DNA from: Bacteroidales bacterium
Lineage (GTDB): Bacteria; Bacteroidota; Bacteroidia; Bacteroidales; F082
Direction of reading: 5' to 3'
Length of the DNA stretch: 64,000 nucleotides
NCBI GenBank assembly: GCA_028704385.1
Contig: JAQVLA010000003.1
Location: 1-64,000, forward strand
The notes under the pieces were generated by a model, which was given only the letters and a program-made list of their open reading frames with translations, was not told the DNA's origin and did not search any database. Below are positions 20,546-29,243 of this stretch, one piece after another. The first letter of the stretch is position 1. The number at the start of each line of letters is the position of its first letter. The position numbers and the translations under genes were made by a program.

Positions 20546-22828
20546 GTGATTGATTTATTACAACAGTTAAATGAACCACAGCGTAAGGCTGTACAGACGA
20601 TTGATGGCCCTGTAATGGTTATTGCCGGTGCAGGATCAGGAAAAACCAGAGCCTTGACTTTTCGTATTGCCTATATATTGCAACAAGGGATTGATGCTTT
20701 TCAGATCATGGCACTCACTTTTACCAACAAAGCTGCACGCGAGATGAAAGACAGGGTGATGCAACTGGTTGGAGGTCAGGAAGCCCGAAACGTGTGGATG
20801 GGAACCTTCCACTCGATTTTTGCCCGTATTCTGCGTGTTGAAGGGCACCATTTGGGATACCCTTCCAACTTTACCATTTACGATACTGACGACACCAAAC
20901 AGCTGATCCGGAATATCCTCAAGGATATGAATCTTGACCCAAAAGTGTACAAGCCCTCTTTTGTCTTGCACCGTATTTCAAATGCCAAATCAAATCTGTT
21001 TTCTGCCGAAGATTACCTTAATAATCCTGATATCCGCACTGCTGATGTGCAAGCCGGCAAACCATTGATTGGTGAGATCTTTAAAAACTATAACGCCCGG
21101 CTCAAAAGAGCCAACGCCATGGATTTTGATGATTTACTTTATAATACCAATTTGCTTTTTCGTGATTTTCCAGAGGTATTGTATAAGTATCAACACAGGT
21201 TCAAATACATTCTTGTAGACGAGTACCAGGACACCAACCATGCACAATACCTTATTATAAAACGCATTGCAGCCCTCAACGAAAATATCTGTGTGGTCGG
21301 CGATGATGCACAAAGTATATATGCTTTCAGAGGAGCAAATATCCAAAACATTCTTAACTTCAAAAATGATTATCCGGACCATACACTGATCCGCCTGGAA
21401 CAAAACTATCGTTCCACCAAAACAATTGTCGAAGCTGCCAATCATGTGATTGAGAACAACAAAGACCAGATCAATAAGAAAGTTTGGACCGACAAGGAAC
21501 AAGGTGAACTGATCAGCTTGCTAAGGGCTTCTTCCGACAACGAAGAAGGAGTTTTGGTAGCCAATTCCATATTTGGCCACAAAATGTCAAAGCAGCTCAA
21601 AAACAAAGATTTTGCAATCCTGTACCGAACCAATGCTCAGTCACGATCAATCGAAGAGGCATTGCGCAAACAAGGAATTCCCTATCGTATCTATGGCGGC
21701 CTGTCCTTTTATGCCCGAAAAGAAGTAAAAGACCTGCTCTCATATTTCAGATTGGTGATTAATCCTCTGGACGAAGAAGCCCTGCTGCGCATCATAAACT
21801 ATCCTGCGCGTGGCATTGGCAAAACCACCATCGAAAGATTGATTGTCGCCGCAAACGAACATCAGATCAGTATTTGGACTTTGTTCAACACTCCGGCACT
21901 TATTCCGGCTGATATCAACCGCGGAGCCCAAAGCAAACTGTTTGATTTTGTGAATATGATCAAAAGCTTTCAGGCCTTACATGAAACAAAAACCGCCTTC
22001 GAGCTGGCAAAACATATCAATAGCAGCGTAGGGCTTGTTGCTGCACTCAAAGATGATGACAGTCCGGAAGGTATCAGCCGAATCGAAAACATCGAAGAGC
22101 TGCTGAACGCCATCATGGAGTTTTCTGACAAACAGGTGGATGAAGCTACCGGCGAACAGATGGGTGTGAAACTGTCTGATTTTATGCAGGATATTGCTTT
22201 GCTCACCGATGCCGACAGCAAGAATCCGGAAGACGATGACTATGTGAGCATGATGACTATACACTCAGCCAAAGGTCTTGAGTTTCCTTATGTTTATGTG
22301 GTAGGCATCGAAGAAAACCTTTTCCCGTCAATCCAGTCCTTAGGAACCAGAGCCGAACTGGAAGAAGAACGTCGGTTGTTTTACGTTGCTATCACACGAG
22401 CTGAAACCAAGCTCACACTAAGTTATGCCGAAAGCCGCTACAGATGGGGAAGTCTGAGCCTATGTGAGCCTTCCCGCTTTCTGGAAGAAATTGATGACAA
22501 ACTTATTGACAAGCCCCGTAAAGCAGGTTTCAGAAGAAAGGCAGATGCTGATGATCTCAGGGCACTAAACATCCCCTCTCATCTTAAATCCATGCATCAG
22601 CCGAGTCAGTCAGAAAATAAACCAAAAGCTGATGCTGATTTTGGAAACTTTGACGCATCCGACCCTGAAAGCCTGCAAAACGGTATGGAGGTAATTCATC
22701 AAAAGTTTGGCAAGGGCAAAATCGTGAGCATCGAAGGTGCCGGGGCCAATCGCAAAGCTACCGTGCATTTTGTGGCTTACGGCCAAAAACAATTGTTGCT
22801 CAAATTTGCACGACTGAAAATTGTGTAA
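20546..22828 (+). CDS. pcrA: ATP-dependent 3'-5' DNA helicase, PcrA/UvrD family
   Basis: This is a superfamily 1A helicase for nucleotide-excision and mismatch repair, removal of stalled complexes and fork restart. The 760-residue product has motif I GAGSGKT (residues 28-34), motif II VDEYQDTN (224-231), motif III GDDAQSIYAFRGA, motif IV QNYRSTKTI and motif VI RLFYVAITRA. The C-terminal tail (VIHQKFGKGKIVSIEG, about 708-760) is the Tudor-like module that binds RNA polymerase in PcrA. The start is GTG (MIDLLQQLNEPQRKAV); no in-frame ATG is nearby. PcrA and UvrD are orthologous names. Confidence 0.95.
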   Translation: MIDLLQQLNEPQRKAVQTIDGPVMVIAGAGSGKTRALTFRIAYILQQGIDAFQIMALTFTNKAAREMKDRVMQLVGGQEARNVWMGTFHSIFARILRVEGHHLGYPSNFTIYDTDDTKQLIRNILKDMNLDPKVYKPSFVLHRISNAKSNLFSAEDYLNNPDIRTADVQAGKPLIGEIFKNYNARLKRANAMDFDDLLYNTNLLFRDFPEVLYKYQHRFKYILVDEYQDTNHAQYLIIKRIAALNENICVVGDDAQSIYAFRGANIQNILNFKNDYPDHTLIRLEQNYRSTKTIVEAANHVIENNKDQINKKVWTDKEQGELISLLRASSDNEEGVLVANSIFGHKMSKQLKNKDFAILYRTNAQSRSIEEALRKQGIPYRIYGGLSFYARKEVKDLLSYFRLVINPLDEEALLRIINYPARGIGKTTIERLIVAANEHQISIWTLFNTPALIPADINRGAQSKLFDFVNMIKSFQALHETKTAFELAKHINSSVGLVAALKDDDSPEGISRIENIEELLNAIMEFSDKQVDEATGEQMGVKLSDFMQDIALLTDADSKNPEDDDYVSMMTIHSAKGLEFPYVYVVGIEENLFPSIQSLGTRAELEEERRLFYVAITRAETKLTLSYAESRYRWGSLSLCEPSRFLEEIDDKLIDKPRKAGFRRKADADDLRALNIPSHLKSMHQPSQSENKPKADADFGNFDASDPESLQNGMEVIHQKFGKGKIVSIEGAGANRKATVHFVAYGQKQLLLKFARLKIV

Positions 22829-22849
22829 ACATACTTTACTTATATTGTG

Positions 22850-22857
22850 TAATTTTG
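22850..22857 (+). promoter_or_regulatory. Promoter -7 box of the DUF4290 gene
   Basis: TAATTTTG matches the phylum -7 consensus and lies 72 bp before the ATG of the next gene, just after the pcrA stop. The -33 element is unclear (a TTG lies 26 nt upstream, a little too far). Confidence 0.45.
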
Positions 22858-22929
22858 CATCTGATAGTAAAAATACTATCACCATTAATAAGTAAGGGTA
22901 CCAAAACCCGCTAAACTTAATTTTACAGC

Positions 22930-23589
22930 ATGACAAACGAATCATTGACATACAACACAACAAGAGCCAAAATGGTAATTCCTGAATATGGACGTAATAT
23001 TCAAACCATGATCGAACACCTTTTGACCATTGAAGACCGGACACAACGCACCGGTGCTGCATATTTTGTGGTTTCGGTGATGGCACAGATGAATCCTCAG
23101 GTGAAAGAGGCTGATGACTATCTGCAAAAGCTTTGGGATCATCTCCATATCATCGCCGATTTCAAACTTGATGTTGATGGCCCCTACGATATGCCGGCAA
23201 ATGAAATCCGTAACAAGAAACCAAACCACCCGGGTTACGGCCAGGAAAAGCCAAAATTTGGTCACTACGGCCATTACCTGATAAAAATGATCGACTTCGC
23301 CAAAACCCTGGAAGATGGCGATGAAAAACATGCCATTTCGCTTGCCATTGCCAACCAGCTCAAGAAAGACTACCTCAACTGGAATCGCGAAACGGTGAAC
23401 GATCCGATCATCATAGCCGAGCTCGAAAGGGTTTCGGGTGGAGCACTTACACTTCCTGAAAACACAAAGTTAGTTTCGCCAACAGAAGTGCTTGGTAAAA
23501 CACCCGCTCATCAGGCAGCCAATAAAAAGAAAAAACCCAATAAGAAAAAAGACAATTTCAAAGTCAGAAGCAATACAAACAAACGCTAA
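22930..23589 (+). CDS. DUF4290 family protein of unknown function
   Basis: The 219-residue product matches the Bacteroidota-restricted DUF4290 family by its N-terminal region (YNTTRAKMVIPEYGRNIQTM, then IEDRTQRTGAAYFVVSVMAQ). No signal peptide or membrane segment is seen, so it is probably cytosolic. The first 170 residues look helical and globular; the last 30 are a Lys/Asn-rich tail (NKKKKPNKKKDNFKVRSNTN), suggesting nucleic-acid or ribosome contact, which is inference only. It lies between pcrA and murA, 37 bp upstream of the latter. Function is unknown. Confidence 0.85.
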   Translation: MTNESLTYNTTRAKMVIPEYGRNIQTMIEHLLTIEDRTQRTGAAYFVVSVMAQMNPQVKEADDYLQKLWDHLHIIADFKLDVDGPYDMPANEIRNKKPNHPGYGQEKPKFGHYGHYLIKMIDFAKTLEDGDEKHAISLAIANQLKKDYLNWNRETVNDPIIIAELERVSGGALTLPENTKLVSPTEVLGKTPAHQAANKKKKPNKKKDNFKVRSNTNKR

Positions 23590-23626
23590 AAAAATAAATA
23601 CAATTAATTAATAAAACAATTGGATC

Positions 23627-24934
23627 ATGGGCTCATTTATTATTTCAGGAGGCAACACCTTAGGTGGAACGATCAAACCACAAGGTGCAAAGAATGAAGC
23701 CCTGCAGATTTTATGTGCCTGTTTGCTAACCGAAGACACAATAAACATCTCGAACCTTCCTGACATACTCGATGTGAACAACCTCATCGAACTGCTTGAT
23801 GGATTAGGTGTTGATGTGAAACGAACCTCCAGATCAGATATAAGTCTTACAGCCAAAAACATTCAGCTTGATTACCTCAAATCAGATGCCTTTATCCGTC
23901 GTGCTGCCAGCCTCAGAGGCAGCATTATGATATTGGGGCCACTGCTGGCCAGGTTTCATAAAGCTTACCTGCCACATCCCGGAGGAGACAAAATCGGCCG
24001 ACGAAGACTCGACACCCATTTTATCGGTCTGCAAAAACTAGGAGCCCGCTTTAATGAAGACAGTCAAAACAAATGCTACGATATTACTGCACCAAACGGA
24101 CTTGCCGGCACCTATATGCTGCTCGATGAGGCTTCCGTAACGGGCACAGCCAATGTCATCATGGCGGCTGTTTTGGCCCAAGGCACCACGAGCATTTTTA
24201 ATGCAGCCTGTGAACCATATATCGTTCAGCTATGCCAGATGTTGGTGCGCATGGGAGCACAAATTCAGGGCATCGGATCCAATCTACTTACGATCACAGG
24301 CGTTGAAAAACTGAGTGGAACCTCACACCGGCTTTTGTCTGACATGATTGAGGTAGGGAGCTTTATCGGCATGGCAGCCATGACGCGTTCTTCGATCAGG
24401 ATTGCAGAGGCCGGCATCAATTCGTTGGGTATGATTCCTCAGGTTTTTCAAAAACTGGGTATCAAACTACACTTCGAAGATGACGACATCATCATTCCTC
24501 AACAAGACAGCTATCAGGTTGATACCTTTATGGATGGTGGCATCATGACGATTGCCGATGCTCCCTGGCCCGGTTTTACACCTGACCTCATCAGCATAGT
24601 GCTGGTAGTTGCGACCCAAGCCAAAGGAACTGTGCTGATCCATCAGAAAATGTTCGAGAGCCGGCTGTTTTTTGTAGATAAACTGATCGACATGGGTGCT
24701 CAGATCATCCTTTGTGATCCGCATCGGGCCAATGTGATTGGATTAAATCATTCACATACCCTCAAAGGGATCAGGATGAGTTCGCCAGACATCAGGGCAG
24801 GTGTGGCTTTGCTGATTGCAGCCCTATCAGCCAAAGGCGAAAGCATCATCGACAATATTGACCAGATCGACCGGGGCTATCAATTTATAGATAAGCGACT
24901 GCAGGCCTTGGGGGCTAAAATAGAGCGAATTTAG
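23627..24934 (+). CDS. murA: UDP-N-acetylglucosamine 1-carboxyvinyltransferase with Asp at the fosfomycin-target position
   Basis: MurA transfers enolpyruvate from PEP to UDP-GlcNAc, the first committed step of peptidoglycan synthesis in the cytosol. The 435-residue length, the N-terminal GGNTLGGTIKPQGAKNEAL with the catalytic Lys, and the internal repeat of EPSP-synthase-like folds fit the family. In the mobile loop the sequence is PGGDKIGRRR: residue 121 is Asp (codon GAC at 23987) where E. coli has Cys115. MurA enzymes with Asp here are active and not alkylated by fosfomycin, so intrinsic resistance is expected. Confidence 0.96.
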   Translation: MGSFIISGGNTLGGTIKPQGAKNEALQILCACLLTEDTINISNLPDILDVNNLIELLDGLGVDVKRTSRSDISLTAKNIQLDYLKSDAFIRRAASLRGSIMILGPLLARFHKAYLPHPGGDKIGRRRLDTHFIGLQKLGARFNEDSQNKCYDITAPNGLAGTYMLLDEASVTGTANVIMAAVLAQGTTSIFNAACEPYIVQLCQMLVRMGAQIQGIGSNLLTITGVEKLSGTSHRLLSDMIEVGSFIGMAAMTRSSIRIAEAGINSLGMIPQVFQKLGIKLHFEDDDIIIPQQDSYQVDTFMDGGIMTIADAPWPGFTPDLISIVLVVATQAKGTVLIHQKMFESRLFFVDKLIDMGAQIILCDPHRANVIGLNHSHTLKGIRMSSPDIRAGVALLIAALSAKGESIIDNIDQIDRGYQFIDKRLQALGAKIERI

Positions 24935-24950
24935 GCGGTCGTGGAACAGC

Positions 24951-24991
24951 TGTCATTTTGACAAAAAAAGTTGCACTGGCAAACTCTTTGT
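24951..24991 (+). promoter_or_regulatory. Sigma-54-like promoter with upstream palindrome, grpE-dnaJ
   Basis: TGGCAAACTCTTTGTT (24977-24992) has the GG-N10-G spacing of a -24/-12 promoter, with T instead of C as the last -12 base. A perfect palindrome TGTCA-ttt-TGACA (24951-24963) lies just upstream. The GG is 45 bp before the grpE ATG. The htpG promoter in this window has the same core and nearly the same distance. No TAnnTTTG box is seen in the gap after murA. Confidence 0.55.
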
Positions 24992-25022
24992 TAAGCCATT
25001 CGGAAAAATATTAAAGAAATTT

Positions 25023-25631
25023 ATGGAAATGAATAAATCAAACAGCAGGGAAATGGAAGGTTTTGAAGACGTTCGTATCGACGACAACAGTAATCAAAAA
25101 CGGCAAAACAATCACGGGCAGGCTGATCAGGATGATCAAACTAAGAAACGCAGCCGTATCAGGAAAGACCGCAATAAGAAACAGGATAATACTATTTCTA
25201 AAGAACAGTATGACGAATTGAACGACAAATTTCTGCGGTTGTTCTCTGAGTTCGATAACTATAGAAAGCGAACCCTGAAAGAAAAAATTGAATTAAGTAA
25301 AACAGCATCTGAGGAAGTAATAACAGCACTGCTTCCGGTTGTAGATGATTTTGAACGTGCTATCCAGGCTTTGGAATCGCAGCAGGCTCCCGATGCAACA
25401 GCCGAAGGCATTAAACTCATCTATAACAAACTAATCAAAACATTACAACAAAAAGGCCTTTCTGAATTAAAGGCACTTAACGAAACTTTTGACACAGATT
25501 TTCATGAAGCCATTACAAATATCCCTGCTCCGGAACCTTCACTCAAAGGCAAAGTAGTGGATATCATTCAAAAAGGTTACCAGCTCAACGGCAAAGTAAT
25601 CCGTTTTGCCCGGGTAGTCGTAGGCAGCTAA
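25023..25631 (+). CDS. grpE: Nucleotide exchange factor GrpE
   Basis: GrpE releases ADP from DnaK during the chaperone cycle. The 202-residue product has a charged, disordered N-terminus (about 1-55), the long dimerising helix starting near SKEQYDELNDKFLRLFSEFD, and the C-terminal beta domain with DTDFHEAITNIPAPEPSLKG and VIQKGYQLNGKVIRFARVVV-like sequence. It starts MEMNKSNSREMEG; a Met three codons in is an alternative. dnaJ follows after 15 bp; dnaK is not in the window. Confidence 0.96.
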   Translation: MEMNKSNSREMEGFEDVRIDDNSNQKRQNNHGQADQDDQTKKRSRIRKDRNKKQDNTISKEQYDELNDKFLRLFSEFDNYRKRTLKEKIELSKTASEEVITALLPVVDDFERAIQALESQQAPDATAEGIKLIYNKLIKTLQQKGLSELKALNETFDTDFHEAITNIPAPEPSLKGKVVDIIQKGYQLNGKVIRFARVVVGS

Positions 25632-25646
25632 TAACACCCTTAATAT

Positions 25647-26789
25647 ATGTCGAAAAGAGACTATTACGAAATACTTGAAATAGACCGTAACGCTTCGGAA
25701 ACGGAGATAAAAAAAGCCTATCGGAAAATGGCTTTAAGATACCATCCGGATAAAAATCCGGATGACAAAACTGCAGAGGACAAATTTAAAGAAGCTGCGG
25801 AAGCATATGAAGTGTTGAGTAATCCTGACAAAAAAGCCAGATACGATCGTTATGGCCATGCAGGAGTTGGAGGTGCTGCCGGTGGCGGGTTTAGCGGAGG
25901 CGGCATGAGCATGGACGATATCTTCAGTCAATTTGGCGATATCTTTGGAGGTGCTTTTGGCGGCTTTGGCGGATCCAGAGGCCAGCGACGCCGCGTTAAC
26001 AAAGGCTCCAATCTGAGGGTGAAGGTAAAACTCAACCTCAGAGAAATTGCCAACGGAGTTGAAAAAAAGATCAAGGTTAATAAATACGTCTCCTGCAAAC
26101 ACTGCGAGGGAACAGGTGCCGACAACGGAAGCAGTTATGCCACCTGTTCCACCTGCAACGGCAGTGGCCATATCACCCAGATAACCAATACTTTTCTTGG
26201 TCAGATGCAAACTTCATCAACTTGTCCGAGTTGTGGAGGCGAAGGCCGTATCATCACGAAAAAATGTATCCATTGTCAAGGTAATGGTGTGCTGAGGGAC
26301 GAAGAAATCATCAGTCTGAATATCCCTGGTGGTGTTGCCGAAGGCATGCAATTATCATTGAGCGGCAAAGGCAATGCAGGCGCCAGAGGCGGCATTCCGG
26401 GCGATCTGATCGTATTGGTGGAAGAAGAAAAACATCCGGAGCTTGAACGTGATGGCAACAATTTGATTCACAATCTTTTCATCAGCTTTCCACAGGCAGC
26501 GCTTGGTGCTCAGGTAGAAGTTCCGACAATCGACGGAAAAGCCCGCATGAAAATCGCACCCGGAACGCAATCAGGAAAAGTGTTGCGCCTCAAAGGTAAG
26601 GGGCTGCCTAGTGTGAACAGCTATGGCACAGGTGATTTGCTTGTTAATATCAATGTTTGGACTCCTAAAAATCTTTCGAAAGAAGAAACTAAAATTCTTG
26701 AAAAACTCGAAAATGCAGAGAATTTCAAACCCAATCCATCAGCAAGCGAAAAAAGTTATTTTGACAAAATGAAAGATTTTTTCAACTAA
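25647..26789 (+). CDS. dnaJ: Chaperone protein DnaJ
   Basis: DnaJ delivers unfolded clients to DnaK and stimulates its ATPase. The 380-residue protein is the complete type I form: J domain with HPD (YHPDKNPDD, about 33-35), a Gly/Phe region (about 70-120), four CxxCxGxG zinc motifs ([32 protein letters not shown], about 152-213) and the client-binding C-terminal domains. It is co-transcribed with grpE and is followed 14 bp later by an ABC transporter gene. Confidence 0.98.
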   Translation: MSKRDYYEILEIDRNASETEIKKAYRKMALRYHPDKNPDDKTAEDKFKEAAEAYEVLSNPDKKARYDRYGHAGVGGAAGGGFSGGGMSMDDIFSQFGDIFGGAFGGFGGSRGQRRRVNKGSNLRVKVKLNLREIANGVEKKIKVNKYVSCKHCEGTGADNGSSYATCSTCNGSGHITQITNTFLGQMQTSSTCPSCGGEGRIITKKCIHCQGNGVLRDEEIISLNIPGGVAEGMQLSLSGKGNAGARGGIPGDLIVLVEEEKHPELERDGNNLIHNLFISFPQAALGAQVEVPTIDGKARMKIAPGTQSGKVLRLKGKGLPSVNSYGTGDLLVNINVWTPKNLSKEETKILEKLENAENFKPNPSASEKSYFDKMKDFFN

Positions 26790-26803
26790 TTAATTCATGA
26801 TTC

Positions 26804-27745
26804 ATGCAGGCTTACTTAAATATTCAGGAAGTGACAAAACGTTATGCAAACCATTTGGCACTGGATAATGTTAGCCTTGAAATACCACAGAATAAAATTT
26901 TTGGCCTGCTTGGCCCTAACGGAGCCGGCAAAACTTCGCTTATCAGGATCATTAATCAAATTACGGCACCGGATAGTGGACTTATACTGCTTAAAGGCCA
27001 AAACCTTCATGCTGACCATGTTACACGAATTGGATACTTGCCCGAAGAACGTGGCTTGTATAAAAAAATGAAGGTTGGCGAGCAAGCCATTTACCTCGCA
27101 CGTCTCAAAGGAATGACCAAAGCAGAGGCACAAAAAAAACTGAAAGATTGGTTTGCCAAATTTGATATCCTTGATTGGTGGGATCGCAAAGTGGAAGAGC
27201 TTTCGAAAGGTATGCAGCAGAAGATACAGTTTATCGTTACGGTTTTACATCAGCCTGAATTACTCATTTTCGACGAGCCTTTCAGCGGATTTGATCCCAT
27301 CAATGTAAATCTGCTTAAAGCTGAAATACTAAAACTAAGGGATCAGGGTGCTACGATCATTTTTTCGACACACAATATGGCTTCGGTGGAGGAATTGTGC
27401 GATCAGATAGCCTTGATCAATCAAGGGAAAAAAGTGCTCGAAGGTGAGGTGAATGCCCTGAAAGAAGCCAACAGAAACTACACTTATTCCTGCGAACTGA
27501 ATCATCCGGTCACAGACTGGCAATCCACATTAGATAATCTTCCGGTTGAATTACTTGGTTCTGAAGTTCTGCCAAACAAAATAAAGCTTCGGCTTAAAAC
27601 AAATTCCACACTGAACAGCAACGAACTGCTTACAATGATGATCCCACTTGGTGCGCTTACTTCGTTTCAGGAGTTATTGCCCAGCATGAACGATATTTTT
27701 ATTCAAAAAGTTGGAAAAACTGCTAAATCTGCCAGTGATGAATAA
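26804..27745 (+). CDS. ABC transporter ATP-binding protein, NatA-like
   Basis: This 313-residue protein is the ATPase of an ABC-2 type exporter. It has Walker A GPNGAGKTS (37-45), a signature helix VEELSKGMQQKIQ in place of LSGGQ, Walker B LLIFDEPFSG, and the H-loop STHN. A C-terminal extension of about 90 residues follows, as in NatA-type sodium or drug exporters; substrate cannot be told from sequence. It begins 14 bp after dnaJ and overlaps the permease gene, so it probably belongs to the chaperone transcription unit. Confidence 0.9.
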   Translation: MQAYLNIQEVTKRYANHLALDNVSLEIPQNKIFGLLGPNGAGKTSLIRIINQITAPDSGLILLKGQNLHADHVTRIGYLPEERGLYKKMKVGEQAIYLARLKGMTKAEAQKKLKDWFAKFDILDWWDRKVEELSKGMQQKIQFIVTVLHQPELLIFDEPFSGFDPINVNLLKAEILKLRDQGATIIFSTHNMASVEELCDQIALINQGKKVLEGEVNALKEANRNYTYSCELNHPVTDWQSTLDNLPVELLGSEVLPNKIKLRLKTNSTLNSNELLTMMIPLGALTSFQELLPSMNDIFIQKVGKTAKSASDE

Positions 27746-29051
27746 AATCATACTGATCTTAAAACGTGAATACCTCACACGGGTAAAGAAAAAGAGCTTT
27801 ATCATCATGACCTTTCTGGGCCCGCTGATGATGGCCGCACTGATGATTGTGCCTGTTGTGCTGGCTACCATGCAAAATATCGGCGAAAAAAATATTGCAG
27901 TGCTTGATGAAACCAATTGGTTTATAGGCAAATTTGAACAGGACGATAATATGCAGTTCCATTACGTTTTTGACAGTGTTGACAGCTTGAAAAAACAAGT
28001 CTTGCAAGGACAATATGATTTGTTGGTCTACATTCCGCGCCCTGAACTAAATATTCCGGTGAATGCCGAGATCTACAGCAACAGGCAGATACCTCTCAAT
28101 GTTTCGTCCTACATCAAAAACACAATGGGCAAAGAGGTTGAAACCAAAAAACTGCTCGCCAGTGGTATTGATCCGGATGTAATAAAATCGGCCAAAGCAA
28201 CCATCAATCTGGTAACAATAAGATTGGATGAGGACGGTGGTGAAACCAAATCGTTCACCGAAATCAATGTTGCCCTGGGACTTTTTGGTTCAATCCTGAT
28301 CTACTTTTTCATATTCATCTTTGGATCGCAGGTAATGCGCGGAATTATCGAAGAAAAAACCAGCCGGATTGTTGAGGTTATCGTCAGCTCGGTAAGGCCT
28401 TTCGAACTGATGATGGGAAAGATTACCGGAATTGCGCTGGTCGGGCTTACCCAGTTTTTATTGTGGGTGATACTTACCGGAAGTATTTATGGTATTTTTA
28501 TGTTAATTTATGGGGTTGCCGAAGGGCCACAGGCATTAACAACAGGAAGCCCAATTACGAGTCAGGCAGATCAGATGCTGCCCGAAATGGACAACGAAGC
28601 AGTAATCAAAATATTCGAGGTTGTAGATGCAATCAATTTTCCGGTAATCATTGGCAGTTTTATATTTTATTTTCTGGGTGGATATTTACTTTATGCGGCT
28701 TTATTTGCAGCTATTGGTTCGGCAGTTGATAATGAAGCCGATACACAACAATTTATGCTTCCGGTATCCATTCCATTGATTTTGGGTTTAGTCGTCAGCA
28801 ATTTTATTGTTAATAATCCGGAAGGACCTTTGGCATTTTGGCTTTCGATCATTCCCTTTACCTCTCCGGTGGTAATGATGGTGCGCATCCCGTTTGGTGT
28901 AGCTTACACCGAACTGGCTCTATCAATGGCCTTACTTGTAGTTGGATTTTTATTTACCACCTGGATAGCGGCAAAAATTTATCGCACAGGCATATTGATG
29001 TATGGAAAAAAACCTGGCTACAAAGAATTATGGAAATGGCTGAGATACTGA
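27738..29051 (+). CDS. ABC-2 type transporter permease, NatB-like
   Basis: This is the membrane partner of the preceding ATPase. The start MNKIILILKREYLTRVKKKS at 27738 overlaps the ATPase gene by 8 bases; an upstream in-frame start would overlap more. The 437-residue product has one N-terminal membrane segment (FIIMTFLGPLMMAALMIVPV), a periplasmic domain of about 150 residues, then five to six segments, including the motif IIEEKTSRIVEVIVSSVRPF of the ABC-2 family. Substrate unknown; sodium or lipid-linked export are possibilities only. Confidence 0.88.
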   Translation: MNKIILILKREYLTRVKKKSFIIMTFLGPLMMAALMIVPVVLATMQNIGEKNIAVLDETNWFIGKFEQDDNMQFHYVFDSVDSLKKQVLQGQYDLLVYIPRPELNIPVNAEIYSNRQIPLNVSSYIKNTMGKEVETKKLLASGIDPDVIKSAKATINLVTIRLDEDGGETKSFTEINVALGLFGSILIYFFIFIFGSQVMRGIIEEKTSRIVEVIVSSVRPFELMMGKITGIALVGLTQFLLWVILTGSIYGIFMLIYGVAEGPQALTTGSPITSQADQMLPEMDNEAVIKIFEVVDAINFPVIIGSFIFYFLGGYLLYAALFAAIGSAVDNEADTQQFMLPVSIPLILGLVVSNFIVNNPEGPLAFWLSIIPFTSPVVMMVRIPFGVAYTELALSMALLVVGFLFTTWIAAKIYRTGILMYGKKPGYKELWKWLRY

Positions 29052-29158
29052 GTCAATCCTTTTACAGCCGGATTTGCTTACATTAAAGCCTCTTATACAA
29101 TAAGTTTTGGTATTTCTATCCGGAGATAAAAACGCAATATGTTTTATGGGCTGAATTA

Positions 29159-29189
29159 TTGGGAGTTGTCAAATATTATTCTAATTTTG
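29159..29189 (+). promoter_or_regulatory. Promoter of secDF
   Basis: TAATTTTG (29182-29189) has TTG (29159-29161) 20 nt upstream, a full consensus match. It lies 55 bp before the secDF start codon in a 192-bp gap. Confidence 0.65.
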
Positions 29190-29243
29190 CACCCTTGAAA
29201 AAAATTCAGTAGAATATAGAAGTTAATTTAATTCACAATTCAA

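Noticed and set aside
29064-29126. Inverted CCGGAT and ATCCGG downstream of the ABC permease as a terminator
   Set aside because: The arms are about 45-50 nt apart with no stable inner stem and no T run.
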